DNA of 64,000 nt, from contig NZ_LLYA01000124.1 of assembly GCF_001440415.1 (NCBI RefSeq), positions 60,825 to 124,824 on the forward strand. The letters are read 5' to 3'. The DNA comes from Bradyrhizobium retamae (GTDB taxonomy: Bacteria > Pseudomonadota > Alphaproteobacteria > Rhizobiales > Xanthobacteraceae). The notes beneath the pieces were generated by a model that worked only from the letters and a program-made list of their open reading frames with translations, searched no databases and had not been told where the DNA came from. A program made the position numbers and the translations under genes. Shown piece by piece: positions 7,873 to 16,436 of the stretch. Position 1 is the first letter of the stretch. Every line of letters starts with the position of its first letter.

Positions 7873-8271
7873 ATGGCCAAACGCGATGCAATCTTCCCTG
7901 CCGGCCGGCAGGCGCTCTACGAGATCAACCGTTATTCGGCGGCGATCCGCTCGGGCGACCTTCTGTTCGTCTCGGGCCAAGTCGGCAGCCGCGATGACGG
8001 GTCGCCCGAGCCAGTCTTCGAAAAGCAGGTCCAGCTTGCATTCGACAATCTCTCGGCCGTGCTGAAGTCTGCCGGTTGCACATTTGACGACGTCGTTGAC
8101 GTGACCACGTTCCATACCAATCCGGCCGCACAGTGGGAGGCGGTCAACGCAATCCGCATGAAGGAGATCGGTGAGCCGCCCTATCCGAACTGGACTGCGG
8201 TGGGCGTGAACTGGCTGGCGGGCTTCGATTTTGAAATCAAAGTCATTGCGCGACTTCCTCAGTCCACCTGA
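7873..8271 (+). CDS. RidA/YjgF/YER057c family protein
   Basis: 132 residues from ATG 7873, with AGGAG 8 bases upstream; an earlier in-frame ATG at 7855 lacks such a site. The RidA fold is shown by LLFVSGQVGSRDDG near residue 40 and a C-terminal FEIKVIARLP. Classical RidA proteins deaminate reactive enamine/imine intermediates. The usual catalytic Arg near the C-terminus may be the Arg of VIARLP. Control by a dedicated TetR repressor suggests a specialised, inducible YjgF paralogue rather than the housekeeping ridA. Confidence 0.88.
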   Translation: MAKRDAIFPAGRQALYEINRYSAAIRSGDLLFVSGQVGSRDDGSPEPVFEKQVQLAFDNLSAVLKSAGCTFDDVVDVTTFHTNPAAQWEAVNAIRMKEIGEPPYPNWTAVGVNWLAGFDFEIKVIARLPQST

Positions 8272-8522
8272 TCGATTGGCGGCGAGCGTGCAAGGGACGA
8301 ACGGCCGTCCGTCGTTTCAGTACACCCCATCTTCCATCGACTGCAAGGGCAGCGGACGAGCCTCCGTTTGTGCGTCCTGGGTGCCACCCCAGCAGTTTCC
8401 CGGCCTTGCCAAGCCGATTTAGATGGTTCCAAATTGTCGTAACCGCCGTCGACAAGCTGCATGACCCCGCCGGCACCCTCAAAGCAACCTAACGGTAACC
8501 GCAGATCGGCTAAGGTCGCAGC

Positions 8523-9311
8523 GTGTCATCCCTGCCAAAAATCCTCGTCTTCGACTCCGGCCTTGGCGGCCTCACGGTCGTGCGCGAGATCGTCCGCGCC
8601 CGGCCCGACGCCCACTACGTCTACGTCGCCGACGACGTGTTCTTTCCCTATGGCCATCACAGCGAGGAAGAGATCATCGCCCGCGTGGTGCCGCTGGTCG
8701 GCGAGCTGATCGCCCGCCACGCCCCTGCCCTGGTGGTGATTGCCTGCAACACCGCCTCCACGCTCGTGATGTCGCATCTGCGCAACGCCTACAGCGTGCC
8801 GTTCGTCGGCACCGTGCCAGCGATCAAGCCGGCCTGCGCCAGCTCGAAGACCAAACGCGTGTCGGTGCTCGGCACGAAGGGCACCGTCAAGCGCGAATAC
8901 ACCAAGCGCCTGATCGACGATTTCGCGCAAGGCTGCGAAGTGACGCTGGTGGGATCGGCAGAACTCGCTTCACTTGCCGAATCCGCACTCAGCGGCAACG
9001 ACGTGCGTGACGAGGATATTGCGGCGGAGCTTACCCCCTGCTTTGTCGGCAGCGGCGAGGATCGCACCGACACCGTCGTGCTGGCCTGCACCCATTTTCC
9101 GCTGTTGCTCGACCGCTTGACACGGCTCGCGCCGTGGCCGGTCGACTGGATCGACCCGGCACCCGCGATCGCCCGGCGCGTGTCCGAGCTACTGGCGTCG
9201 CCGGGCCGGGAAAGTAATGAGGCCGGGGCCGAGATGATCTTCACCTCGCAGCGGCCGCACACACTGAGCCGGGCGTTGATGCCGTTTTTCGGCGGCCGCG
9301 TGCTGGCGTAA
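8523..9311 (+). CDS. murI: Glutamate racemase
   Basis: 262 residues from GTG 8523. It converts L- to D-glutamate for peptidoglycan. Both catalytic cysteines are present: Cys75 in IACNTAST and Cys189 in LACTHFPLL. The N-terminal VFDSGLGGLTV motif is intact. The last 102 bases (9210-9311) recur at 9949-10050 with 7 mismatches. The region 8272-8522 upstream shows no gene or convincing repeat. Confidence 0.96.
   Translation: MSSLPKILVFDSGLGGLTVVREIVRARPDAHYVYVADDVFFPYGHHSEEEIIARVVPLVGELIARHAPALVVIACNTASTLVMSHLRNAYSVPFVGTVPAIKPACASSKTKRVSVLGTKGTVKREYTKRLIDDFAQGCEVTLVGSAELASLAESALSGNDVRDEDIAAELTPCFVGSGEDRTDTVVLACTHFPLLLDRLTRLAPWPVDWIDPAPAIARRVSELLASPGRESNEAGAEMIFTSQRPHTLSRALMPFFGGRVLA
9210..9311 (+). 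repeat. murI 3' end, copy 1 of a 102-bp direct repeat
   Basis: This is the last 33 codons plus stop of murI. The same 102 bases reappear at 9949-10050, 95 of 102 identical by eye and ending at the same stop codon. See the copy 2 entry. Confidence 0.9.
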
Positions 9312-9357
9312 GGTCGCCAAGGCGCGTCGCGGTACGCTGGAAGCGGGATGCAATTTC

Positions 9358-9825
9358 TTATGTCGTTCCTAGGCCGGCCTTGGCGCATTGCTCGTCCTGG
9401 TCGCCGGTGACGCCGCTCACTCCCACTCCGCCAGTGACTTTGCCGTCGATCATGATCGGCAATCCGCCCGGCGAGGCGAAGACACCGGGAAGTGTGGCGG
9501 TGGCCGGCCCACCCTTGTTGATCGCCTCCATGAAAACGCGTGTCGGGCGCCGGTAGGTCGCCGCGGACCGCGCCTTACCGACGGCGATGTCCATGCTGGC
9601 CGTCTGCGTGTTGTCCATGCGCTCGAAGTACACCAGGAATCCGTGATTATCGACTACAGCGACAGCCACGTTCCATCCGTTCTTCTGGCATTCGGCGAGT
9701 ACGCCGGCTGCAATCTTCTTCGCACCCGCGGCATTGACCGCCGTGCCGTAGTCAGGGCGCTTGTCCTGAGCGGATGCGCCAACGGTAAGGGCGGCGAGTG
9801 CAGCGGCGACAAGAATTGCCCTCAT
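9358..9825 (-). CDS. Secreted HbpS/GlcG-family (DUF336) heme-binding-like protein
   Basis: 155 residues from ATG 9825 with GGGAGGAG upstream; a longer open frame to 10062 would run through the murI tail duplicate and is rejected. A signal peptide (MRAILVAAALAALTVGASAQ) is followed by a GlcG/HbpS domain: VAVVDNHGFLVYFERMDNT, then KARSAATYRRPT and LPIMIDGKVTGGVGVSG. Family members bind heme, cobalamin or small ligands; the substrate here is not known. The gene lies between two copies of the murI 3' end, so it may have arrived with the rearrangement that created the repeat. Confidence 0.88.
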   Translation of the reverse strand: MRAILVAAALAALTVGASAQDKRPDYGTAVNAAGAKKIAAGVLAECQKNGWNVAVAVVDNHGFLVYFERMDNTQTASMDIAVGKARSAATYRRPTRVFMEAINKGGPATATLPGVFASPGGLPIMIDGKVTGGVGVSGVTGDQDEQCAKAGLGTT

Positions 9826-9948
9826 CTTCGACTCCTCCCTAGGTTTTATTGTGCAGGGATCATACCGGGACGGATGAAAACGTCGATGTCCAATGATGTC
9901 GCAAAGGCCTGTGGTTCGCTGCCGGCCAAGCGCCCCGGGCCGAACTAC

Positions 9949-10050
9949 GAAAGTGATGAGGCCGGGGCTGAGATGATATTCACCTCCCAGCGGCCGCACG
10001 CGCTGAGCCGGGCGTTGATGCCGTTTTTCGGCGGCCGCGTGCCGGCGTAA
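9949..10050 (+). pseudogene. Duplicated 3' fragment of murI (copy 2)
   Basis: 102 bases match the murI end, in the same orientation and with the same stop codon. Seven substitutions are seen, about half of them synonymous in the murI frame. Upstream of 9949 the resemblance stops, so only the C-terminal 33 codons are present and no gene is encoded. The first copy completes the working murI, which is the pattern left by insertion or unequal recombination at a gene's 3' end. Confidence 0.85.
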
Positions 10051-10074
10051 AGTGCCGGGCATTGATGAACCGGT

Positions 10075-11115
10075 CTATGGCTTCTGAAGGTCGCGCACGT
10101 CAGCGAAGGTAAGCGGGACCTCGCCGCTCCTGCGCGTCAGGCTGAGCTTGCGAGCCCAATTGAGCGTCGGCACTTCGACGAGCAGGTGCAAGACCGCGGC
10201 GAGGCCGATCGAAAGCAAAATGCTGGCGACGATGACGCCGACCGGAGAAATCTGCCACAACTCGGGGAAGTTCGCGATCCATGTGATCAGCAGATAATGT
10301 GAGATGTAGAGCGAATAGGAGATGCTGCCGAACCATTGCAGGATGCGCGAAAAGGAAGCGCCGTGGAATTCGGCCGAGACGACGGTATAGATGAGGAGTG
10401 CCGCACCGAGGCCATAGGTCGGCACGCGTGCGAATTGAGGACTGCTCGATCCGTGGACGAAAATCCAGTACCAGCCCGCAGTGAACAAGGCTGCGGAGAT
10501 AACCGTGCTGTACGGCAAAACAGGCAGCGTCCCCTTCATCCGGACAAGGTAAGCGATAAAGACGCCGGCGCCGAATTCCAGAATCAGGGGATGCGAATAG
10601 AGCCCGAGAGGCAACTTAAAAACGATCGCGACGACCGAAACGCCGAGGCCTGCGAACAAGAGCTCGAAAAGGCGGTGCGGTGCAATGGCAAGTATCACCG
10701 CGACAACAGCGTAGAAGTGCATTTCAAACGCGATCGACCAGGCGGGTGGGATATACCAGTTCGGATAATCCCACGCGAAGATGTGGCCGAGGTCCAGCGC
10801 AGCGCGATCTCCCGGGCCGGGTGCGATCCAGTATGAACTGATAAACGCCCCCAGCAATACAAGCCAATACATCGGATAGATTCGAACGGCCCTTCTGAAA
10901 GCGAAATTCAGCGCGTCGGTTTGCGACGCGGCCGTAGTCGCAATAATGAACCCGGAAATGACGAAGAAGATGTCGACGCCGCTCGCCAGGATCGTGTGCG
11001 CCGCTTCGGCGGCACTTTGCGTCGCCGAATCAGAGCGAGCGACTACCGCGTGTCCGCAGACGACAGCCAGCGCCGCGACGCCGCGCATGGCTTGCACACC
11101 ATTGAATGTCCGCAT
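10075..11115 (-). CDS. Acyltransferase 3 family membrane protein (OafA/YrhL type)
   Basis: 346 residues, about ten membrane helices. The family features are present: N-terminal RGVAALAVVCGHA with the catalytic-type His, FFVISGFII after helix 2, and RRAVRIYPMYW. Members acetylate or succinylate surface polysaccharides, lipids or Nod factors at the inner membrane. No glycan cluster adjoins it, so the substrate is unknown. The gene is single, convergent with the murI tail repeat. Confidence 0.9.
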   Translation of the reverse strand: MRTFNGVQAMRGVAALAVVCGHAVVARSDSATQSAAEAAHTILASGVDIFFVISGFIIATTAASQTDALNFAFRRAVRIYPMYWLVLLGAFISSYWIAPGPGDRAALDLGHIFAWDYPNWYIPPAWSIAFEMHFYAVVAVILAIAPHRLFELLFAGLGVSVVAIVFKLPLGLYSHPLILEFGAGVFIAYLVRMKGTLPVLPYSTVISAALFTAGWYWIFVHGSSSPQFARVPTYGLGAALLIYTVVSAEFHGASFSRILQWFGSISYSLYISHYLLITWIANFPELWQISPVGVIVASILLSIGLAAVLHLLVEVPTLNWARKLSLTRRSGEVPLTFADVRDLQKP

Positions 11116-11324
11116 AACGCCCCGGCACGCTCATCTTTATGAGCCGCAATTGTTGCGGGCAAGATGTTAACATATTGTTGTGAGGTTGATGCATGTCCCT
11201 GTAGGCATGCATGGCGGGCCGAATACGATGCGCAAAAAGCAGGTGGCGCGATGGCCGGCGAATTTATCCATATGATGCCGAGCGCCGAATTTTGAATCGA
11301 TCGTTTGAAGAGGGAGTTTCCGCC

Positions 11325-12104
11325 TTGACCTCCGCAAAGCCAGCGCCGCTCAACCGCCTCCGCCAGGCGTGGCGGGAGGGACGTCCGACCTTCGGCGCGA
11401 TCGCGACCATCCCCTCGATCCAGACCGTGCAGATCATGGCGCGTTCGGGAATCGACTTTATCATCGTCGATCTCGAGCACGGCCCGATCGATCTCGGCTC
11501 GGCGCATGCGATGGTTACCGCGACATCTGGCACGCCCTGCGTGCCGATGGTGCGGATTGCCGCCAACGAGCCTTGGCTGGCGAAAGCGCCGATGGACCTT
11601 GGCGCGCTCGGCATCAACTTTCCGATGATCTGCAGCCGCGCTGAGGCCGAAAAAGCCGTGCGTAGCGTGCGCTACCCGCCGAAGGGCGACCGGCTGTGGG
11701 GCCCGTTCCATGCGCCGTTCCGCTGGGGCGTGTCGATGACGGATTACATGGCGACCGCGGACGACGACATGATCTGCATGGTCACCATCGAGCATGTCGA
11801 AGCGGTCGAGCGCATTGACGAGATCATGGCGACGCCTGGCATCGATGTCGCCGTGATCGGCCCCGGCGATCTCGCCACCTCCATCAACAAGCGCGGCCTG
11901 CCCGATGATCCCGAGGTCGTGGCGCTGATGAAGCGCGCCGAGGAAGGCATCCTCAGGAGTGGCGTACCAATCGGCGGCGTCGCGCGCACCGCCGAGCAAG
12001 CCAACAAGATGATCGACCGCGGCTACGTCGCGCTGGCGCTCGGCTTCGACTGGTCCCTGTTCCAGCGCGGCATCGCGGCAAGCTTTGAAGGGATCAAGCG
12101 ATAG
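11325..12104 (+). CDS. HpcH/HpaI family aldolase
   Basis: 259 residues from TTG 11325, chosen because GAGGGAG lies 8-9 bases upstream and the protein then starts at the usual point (TSAKPAPLNRLRQAW). An open frame from 11211 has no ribosome site. Class II pyruvate aldolase motifs: FIIVDLEHGPIDL (metal-binding Glu), then MVRIAANEP and VIGPGDLATSI. Such enzymes cleave 2-keto-3-deoxy acids, for example 4-hydroxy-2-oxo-heptanedioate or keto-deoxy sugar acids. No catabolic cluster surrounds it, so the substrate is open. Confidence 0.9.
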   Translation: MTSAKPAPLNRLRQAWREGRPTFGAIATIPSIQTVQIMARSGIDFIIVDLEHGPIDLGSAHAMVTATSGTPCVPMVRIAANEPWLAKAPMDLGALGINFPMICSRAEAEKAVRSVRYPPKGDRLWGPFHAPFRWGVSMTDYMATADDDMICMVTIEHVEAVERIDEIMATPGIDVAVIGPGDLATSINKRGLPDDPEVVALMKRAEEGILRSGVPIGGVARTAEQANKMIDRGYVALALGFDWSLFQRGIAASFEGIKR

Positions 12105-12307
12105 GTCCCGAGACGGCGGCAAGCCCTTCAAAGTTCTCGCGGTTTACGGGAGCCCCTCGGGACCGCGGCGCCGGCAACCGGGGCGATCCGGATCCGAACC
12201 TTCTGGCGTCAAAAGGCCTTGTTCGTGCTAGATGAGATGCTGGCAGGTTGCCAGGGCGGGGCCTGCCGGCTTTTTGATTGATTTATTGCGGAAACGCGGG
12301 CGGAGCG

Positions 12308-13087
12308 ATGCGCGGAACGGTTCGAAAAATCACACTACCGCGCCGTCTGGTCGCCGACCTCATGCACGCCTCGAACCGCGTGCCCTTTGTTTCGCTCTCG
12401 CGTCCCCTCAACATTCGAGCCCTGCAGGAAGCCCGCGCGCAAGCCGCCCAGCGGCCGGGCTGGGCCGCGATTTTCGTCAAGGCCTTCGCGCTGGTGGCCA
12501 AGGAACAGCCGATCCTGCGCACCCTCTACGTCAAATGGCCGATGCCGGCCTTCTACGAACTGCCGCGCAGCGTCGCGATGGTGGCGATCGCCCGGGTCGA
12601 TGACGGCCAGGATTGCGTACTGCCACAAAAGGTCGCCGCGCCCGACGAAATGCCGCTTGCCGAGGTCGACGCGCTGATCCGGCACGCCAAGGTGGCGCCG
12701 ATCGACGAGGTGCCGGCGTTTAGGAAGATCCTGCGAACCACACGGCTGCCGCTGCCGCTGCGGCGGCTGTTCTGGGCGGTCGGGCTGAATTTCGGCCGCC
12801 AGCGGGCCAATTATTTTGGTAGTTTTGGGGTCACCTCGGTGGCCGCCTATGGCGCGGGCCAGCTCCATGCCATCAGCCCCGGACCCTTTGTCCTGAGCTA
12901 TGGGGTGGAAAAGCCCGACCAGACCATCGATGTCGTCTTGCGCTGGGATCACCGGGTTACCGATGCCGCTCCGATGGCCAGGGCGTTGAACCGGTTGGAA
13001 AAGGTGCTGAACGGCGAAATATCAGCCGAATTGCGGGCCAATCGGCAGCAAACCGAGCCCAAACCGGTCCGCGCGGTCGCGACGTGA
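12308..13087 (+). CDS. Stand-alone 2-oxo-acid dehydrogenase E2-like acyltransferase domain protein
   Basis: 259 residues from ATG 12308 with GGCGGAG upstream. The protein resembles only the catalytic CoA-acyltransferase domain of E2 (dihydrolipoyl acyltransferase) enzymes. It has the C-terminal RWDHRVTDAAPMARAL, which parallels the DHRxxDG catalytic-His motif with Ala in place of Gly, and SFGVTSVAAYGA. There is no lipoyl or E1/E3-binding domain, and no dehydrogenase genes are near. The substrate is unknown; it could act as an independent acyltransferase. Region 12105-12307 has no gene. Confidence 0.75.
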   Translation: MRGTVRKITLPRRLVADLMHASNRVPFVSLSRPLNIRALQEARAQAAQRPGWAAIFVKAFALVAKEQPILRTLYVKWPMPAFYELPRSVAMVAIARVDDGQDCVLPQKVAAPDEMPLAEVDALIRHAKVAPIDEVPAFRKILRTTRLPLPLRRLFWAVGLNFGRQRANYFGSFGVTSVAAYGAGQLHAISPGPFVLSYGVEKPDQTIDVVLRWDHRVTDAAPMARALNRLEKVLNGEISAELRANRQQTEPKPVRAVAT

Positions 13088-13105
13088 CGGCGTCTCCTGT
13101 GGGCT

Positions 13106-13221
13106 GTCATTCCGGGATGGTCCGAAGGACCAGACCTCAGATGCGCAATTGCGCATCTGGAACCTCGAGATTCTCAGGGGCGCAAGGGCGCCCCATAGTT
13201 CGCTTCGCGCCCCGGAATGAC
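13106..13221. repeat. Palindromic intergenic repeat, GTCATTCCGGG family (long form)
   Basis: 11-bp perfect terminal inverted repeats: GTCATTCCGGG (13106-13116) and CCCGGAATGAC (13211-13221). The interior contains the smaller perfect palindrome GATGCGCAATTGCGCATC. The same arms bound the short repeat at 28711-28751. Such elements are common between genes in bradyrhizobia. Confidence 0.85.
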
Positions 13222-13243
13222 GGCGGTCTCGGAGGCCTTTTCG

Positions 13244-13304
13244 TTGACAGAACGGCGGTTTCTCCCTAAGAACCCGCTTGCTCGCGGGCCGGTTTCGGCC
13301 CGCG
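13244..13304 (+). promoter_or_regulatory. rpsD promoter and leader hairpin
   Basis: TTGACA (13244-13249), a 17-base spacer and TAAGAA (13267-13272) form a sigma-70 type promoter about 150 bases before rpsD. The leader contains the stable hairpin CGCGGGCC (13283-13290) / GGCCCGCG (13297-13304). A long structured leader is compatible with S4 autoregulation; that is inference. Confidence 0.5.
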
Positions 13305-13423
13305 ATGCGTTTCGCGACCCGTGGTCCTCCCCGAGCTTTCGAGGCGGACCTGTCGGCCCCGGCAACCCCGGTGCACAGGAGGGCGCGTTTCCTCAAAACT
13401 CAAACTCTTAAGCAGAGGACGCG

Positions 13424-14041
13424 ATGACAAAGCGCAGTGAGGCGAAATACAAGATCGATCGCCGTATGGGCCAGAACATCTGGGGCCGCCCCAAGAGCCC
13501 CGTGAACCGCCGGGAATACGGCCCCGGCCAGCACGGCCAGCGCCGCAAGGGCAAGCTGTCCGACTTCGGCGTCCAGCTCCGTGCCAAGCAGAAGCTTAAA
13601 GGCTACTACGCCAACATTTCCGAGCGTCAGTTCCACGGCATCTATGTCGAGGCCGGCCGGATGAAGGGCGACACCGGTGAGAACCTGATCGGCCTCTTGG
13701 AGCGCCGTCTCGACACCGTGGTCTATCGCGCCAAGTTCGTCGCGACGATGTTCGCCGCGCGCCAGTTCATCAACCACGGCCACATCAAGGTGAACGGCCG
13801 CCGCGTCAACATTCCGAGCTACAAGCTCAAGCCCGGCGACGTCGTCGAGGTCAAGGAATCCTCCAGGCAGCTCACCCCGGTTCTGGAAGCAAGCCAGCTC
13901 GGCGAGCGCGATGTGCCCGACTTCATCGAGGCCGATCACTCCAAGATGATGGCGAAGTTCACCCGCATCCCCGCGCTGTCGGACGTGCCGTTCGCAGTGC
14001 AGATGGAGCCGCATCTGATCGTCGAATTCTATTCGCGCTGA
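13424..14041 (+). CDS. rpsD: 30S ribosomal protein S4
   Basis: 205 residues, the normal S4 length. It binds 16S rRNA early in small-subunit assembly. It has the family N-terminus ([12 protein letters not shown]) and the S4 RNA-binding domain around residues 95-155 ([18 protein letters not shown]). The ATG follows CAGAGGA. The gene stands alone, as usual for rpsD outside the alpha operon in this group, and ends with a strong terminator at 14064. Confidence 0.98.
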   Translation: MTKRSEAKYKIDRRMGQNIWGRPKSPVNRREYGPGQHGQRRKGKLSDFGVQLRAKQKLKGYYANISERQFHGIYVEAGRMKGDTGENLIGLLERRLDTVVYRAKFVATMFAARQFINHGHIKVNGRRVNIPSYKLKPGDVVEVKESSRQLTPVLEASQLGERDVPDFIEADHSKMMAKFTRIPALSDVPFAVQMEPHLIVEFYSR

Positions 14042-14063
14042 TCGGTTTCAGTTACGACATATC

Positions 14064-14092
14064 AAAGGCCCCGGTTTTGCCGGGGCCTTTTT
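14064..14092 (+). terminator. Rho-independent terminator of rpsD
   Basis: Stem AAAGGCCCCGG (14064-14074) / CCGGGGCCTTT (14080-14090) with a 5-base loop (TTTTG) and a following T-run. Confidence 0.9.
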
Positions 14093-14155
14093 GTATGCGA
14101 GTATGGCGTTCTCTACGCCGAGCCTCGCCGTGGGCTTGAACCAAGCGGGATCAAC

Positions 14156-15301
14156 ATGCGCTTGCGCGACTGCCACAACTTTCATGATTTCCGCAAGCTG
14201 GCCCGGCGACGGCTGCCCGGCCCTATCTTCGATTACATCGATGGCGCGGCTGACGATGAGGTGACCCATCGCCGGAACACCGCAAGTTTCGAGCGCTGTG
14301 ACCTGGTACCCAATGTCCTGCGCGGCGTCGAAAACATCGATATGTCGGTGACGGTCCTGGGCCAGAAGCTGGCGATGCCGATCTATTGCTCTCCGACTGC
14401 ACTGCAACGCCTATTCCACCATACCGGCGAACGCGCCGTCGCCGCCGCTGCGGCGAAATACGGCACGATGTTCGGCGTATCCTCGCTCGGCACAGTAAGC
14501 CTCGAGGAACTGCGCAAGGCGCACGACACGCCGCAGGTCTATCAATTCTACTATCACCGGGATCGCAGTCTCAACCGCACGATGATGCAACGCGCGAAAG
14601 AAGCCGGCGTCCAGGTGATGATGCTCACCGTGGACAGCATCACGGGCGGCAACCGCGAGCGCGACAAGCGCACCGGCTTTTCGATTCCATTTCGGCTGAC
14701 GCTTGCCGGGATGTACCAGTTCGGGATCAAGCCGGCCTGGGGCATCAATTATCTCACGCATGAGCGGTTTAAGCTTCCGCAACTTGACCAGCACGTCGAC
14801 ATGGGCAGTGGCGCGCTGTCGATCTCCAAGTATTTTACCGAGATGCTGGACCCCTCGATGAACTGGGACGATGTGGCTGAAATGGTCCGGCTATGGAACG
14901 GGCAATTCTGCCTGAAGGGCGTCATGTCGGTGGCGGACGCCCGGCGCGCCGTCGAGATCGGTTGCACCGGCATCGTATTGTCCAATCATGGCGGCCGGCA
15001 GTTGGACGGTTCGCGCGCGCCATTCGACCAATTGGCCGAAATCGTGGACGCGGTCGGCGATCGAATTGACGTGATCATGGACGGCGGAATTCAGCGGGGC
15101 ACCCATGTCTTGAAGGCGTTGTCGCTTGGAGCCAAGGCCGTAGGCGTTGGACGCTATTATCTTTATCCTCTCGCGGCGGCCGGCCAGGCCGGCGTCGAGC
15201 GGGCTCTCGACCTGATGCGGTCGGAACTCGAGCGGGGAATGAAGCTGATGGGATGCACTGCGATCAATCAACTCTCTCGCGAAAATCTGCGGTTCAGATA
15301 A
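14156..15301 (+). CDS. FMN-dependent alpha-hydroxy-acid oxidase/dehydrogenase (LldD-like)
   Basis: 381 residues. It oxidises an L-2-hydroxy acid such as lactate to the keto acid, with FMN as cofactor, in the (S)-2-hydroxy-acid dehydrogenase family. Seen: IFDYIDGAADDE near residue 25, YQFYYHRDRS, MLTVDSITGGNRERD, and the active-site signature LSNHGGRQLDGS with catalytic His. The phosphate-binding DGGIQRG and VGRYYLYPLAAAG follow. The ATG has weak ribosome-site support. The threonine-aldolase gene starts 42 bases downstream and may be cotranscribed. Confidence 0.9.
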   Translation: MRLRDCHNFHDFRKLARRRLPGPIFDYIDGAADDEVTHRRNTASFERCDLVPNVLRGVENIDMSVTVLGQKLAMPIYCSPTALQRLFHHTGERAVAAAAAKYGTMFGVSSLGTVSLEELRKAHDTPQVYQFYYHRDRSLNRTMMQRAKEAGVQVMMLTVDSITGGNRERDKRTGFSIPFRLTLAGMYQFGIKPAWGINYLTHERFKLPQLDQHVDMGSGALSISKYFTEMLDPSMNWDDVAEMVRLWNGQFCLKGVMSVADARRAVEIGCTGIVLSNHGGRQLDGSRAPFDQLAEIVDAVGDRIDVIMDGGIQRGTHVLKALSLGAKAVGVGRYYLYPLAAAGQAGVERALDLMRSELERGMKLMGCTAINQLSRENLRFR

Positions 15302-15343
15302 TTTCTGTCCCGCCATCAAGTCCAAAAGAGACGAGAAACTGCC

Positions 15344-16411
15344 ATGCACTACACCCCTGCCCCGCGAGATCCCAAGGCCGATCCCATCCGCATCAACCTG
15401 CTATCGGACACCCAGACGCGACCGACGCCCGCGATGCGCGAGGCGATGGCGCGGGCGGAAGTCGGCGACGAGCAGATCGGCGACGATCCGACGGTGAATT
15501 TGCTGTGCGAGCGCGTGGCGGACCTGCTCGGCAAGGAAGCTGCCGTGTTCATGCCGTCGGGCACCATGTGCAACGTCGCAGCGACGCTCGCGCATTGCCG
15601 GCCGGGCGATGAAATTCTGGCCCATGCCAGCGCGCATGTCATTGCCCGCGAAGGCGGCGCGCATGCCGCGCTAGGCGGCTTCCAGATCACGCCGCTGCCG
15701 GGCGATGACGGGCAATTCACCCCCGAAACGTTTCGCGCCGCGCTGCACCCGCGCTCGCGCTACCAGCCGCCGCAGACTGTCGTCAGCGTCGAGCAAACCG
15801 CCAATATCGGCGGCGGGACGATCTGGAAGAAAGCGGCGCTGGATGAAATCGTCCAGATCGCCAAGGAGCATGGGCTGATCACTCATATGGATGGCGCGCG
15901 CCTGTTGAACGCTTGCGTCGCCACGAAAATATCGGCGCGCGACATGGCCGCGGGATGGGATTCAGCCTGGATCGATTTCTCCAAGGGCCTCGGCGCACCG
16001 ATCGGCGGCGTGATCGCGGGCTCGCGCACCTTCATCGACGACGTCTGGCGCTGGAAGCAGCGCCTCGGCGGCTCGATGCGGCAGGCCGGCATTTGTGCCG
16101 TGGCCTGCGTCTACGCGCTCGACCATCACGTCGACCGCCTCGCCGACGATCACGCCAATGCGCGTGCGCTGGCGCGGGGGCTGTCGCAGATCGACGGCAT
16201 CGAGGTGCAAGAGCCTGAGACCAACCTGGTGTTCTTCAAGCCTGACAGAGCAGGCATCGCCGGCGACAAAATGGTCGAAGCCTTGCGCAAGCGCGGCGTG
16301 CTGCTCGCGATGATGGACGGCCGCATTCGCGCCTGCACGCATCTCGACGTCAGTGCTGCGATGATCGAGGAGACGGTCGGGCTGGTGCGCGAGATCGTAC
16401 GCGGGGCGTGA
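15344..16411 (+). CDS. Low-specificity L-threonine aldolase-like PLP enzyme
   Basis: 355 residues, the usual length. Fold type I PLP enzyme cleaving L-threonine or allo-threonine to glycine and acetaldehyde. The family N-terminus NLLSDTQTRPTPAMREAM is present, as are AAVFMPSGTMCN, HMDGARLLNA (PLP-binding Asp) and the PLP-Lys motif WIDFSKGLGAPIGG. A GAGACGAGA-type site precedes the ATG. The adjacent hydroxy-acid oxidase suggests linked amino/hydroxy-acid catabolism, and the glycine produced could be used by the GCV system 45 kb away; both links are inference. Confidence 0.9.
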   Translation: MHYTPAPRDPKADPIRINLLSDTQTRPTPAMREAMARAEVGDEQIGDDPTVNLLCERVADLLGKEAAVFMPSGTMCNVAATLAHCRPGDEILAHASAHVIAREGGAHAALGGFQITPLPGDDGQFTPETFRAALHPRSRYQPPQTVVSVEQTANIGGGTIWKKAALDEIVQIAKEHGLITHMDGARLLNACVATKISARDMAAGWDSAWIDFSKGLGAPIGGVIAGSRTFIDDVWRWKQRLGGSMRQAGICAVACVYALDHHVDRLADDHANARALARGLSQIDGIEVQEPETNLVFFKPDRAGIAGDKMVEALRKRGVLLAMMDGRIRACTHLDVSAAMIEETVGLVREIVRGA

Positions 16412-16436
16412 GAAGCGTCAGCGCGAGGCCGTGAAC

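Noticed and set aside
11043..12131. 362-codon minus-strand frame opposite the HpcH/HpaI aldolase
   Set aside because: Covers an evident aldolase; the peptide has no family features.
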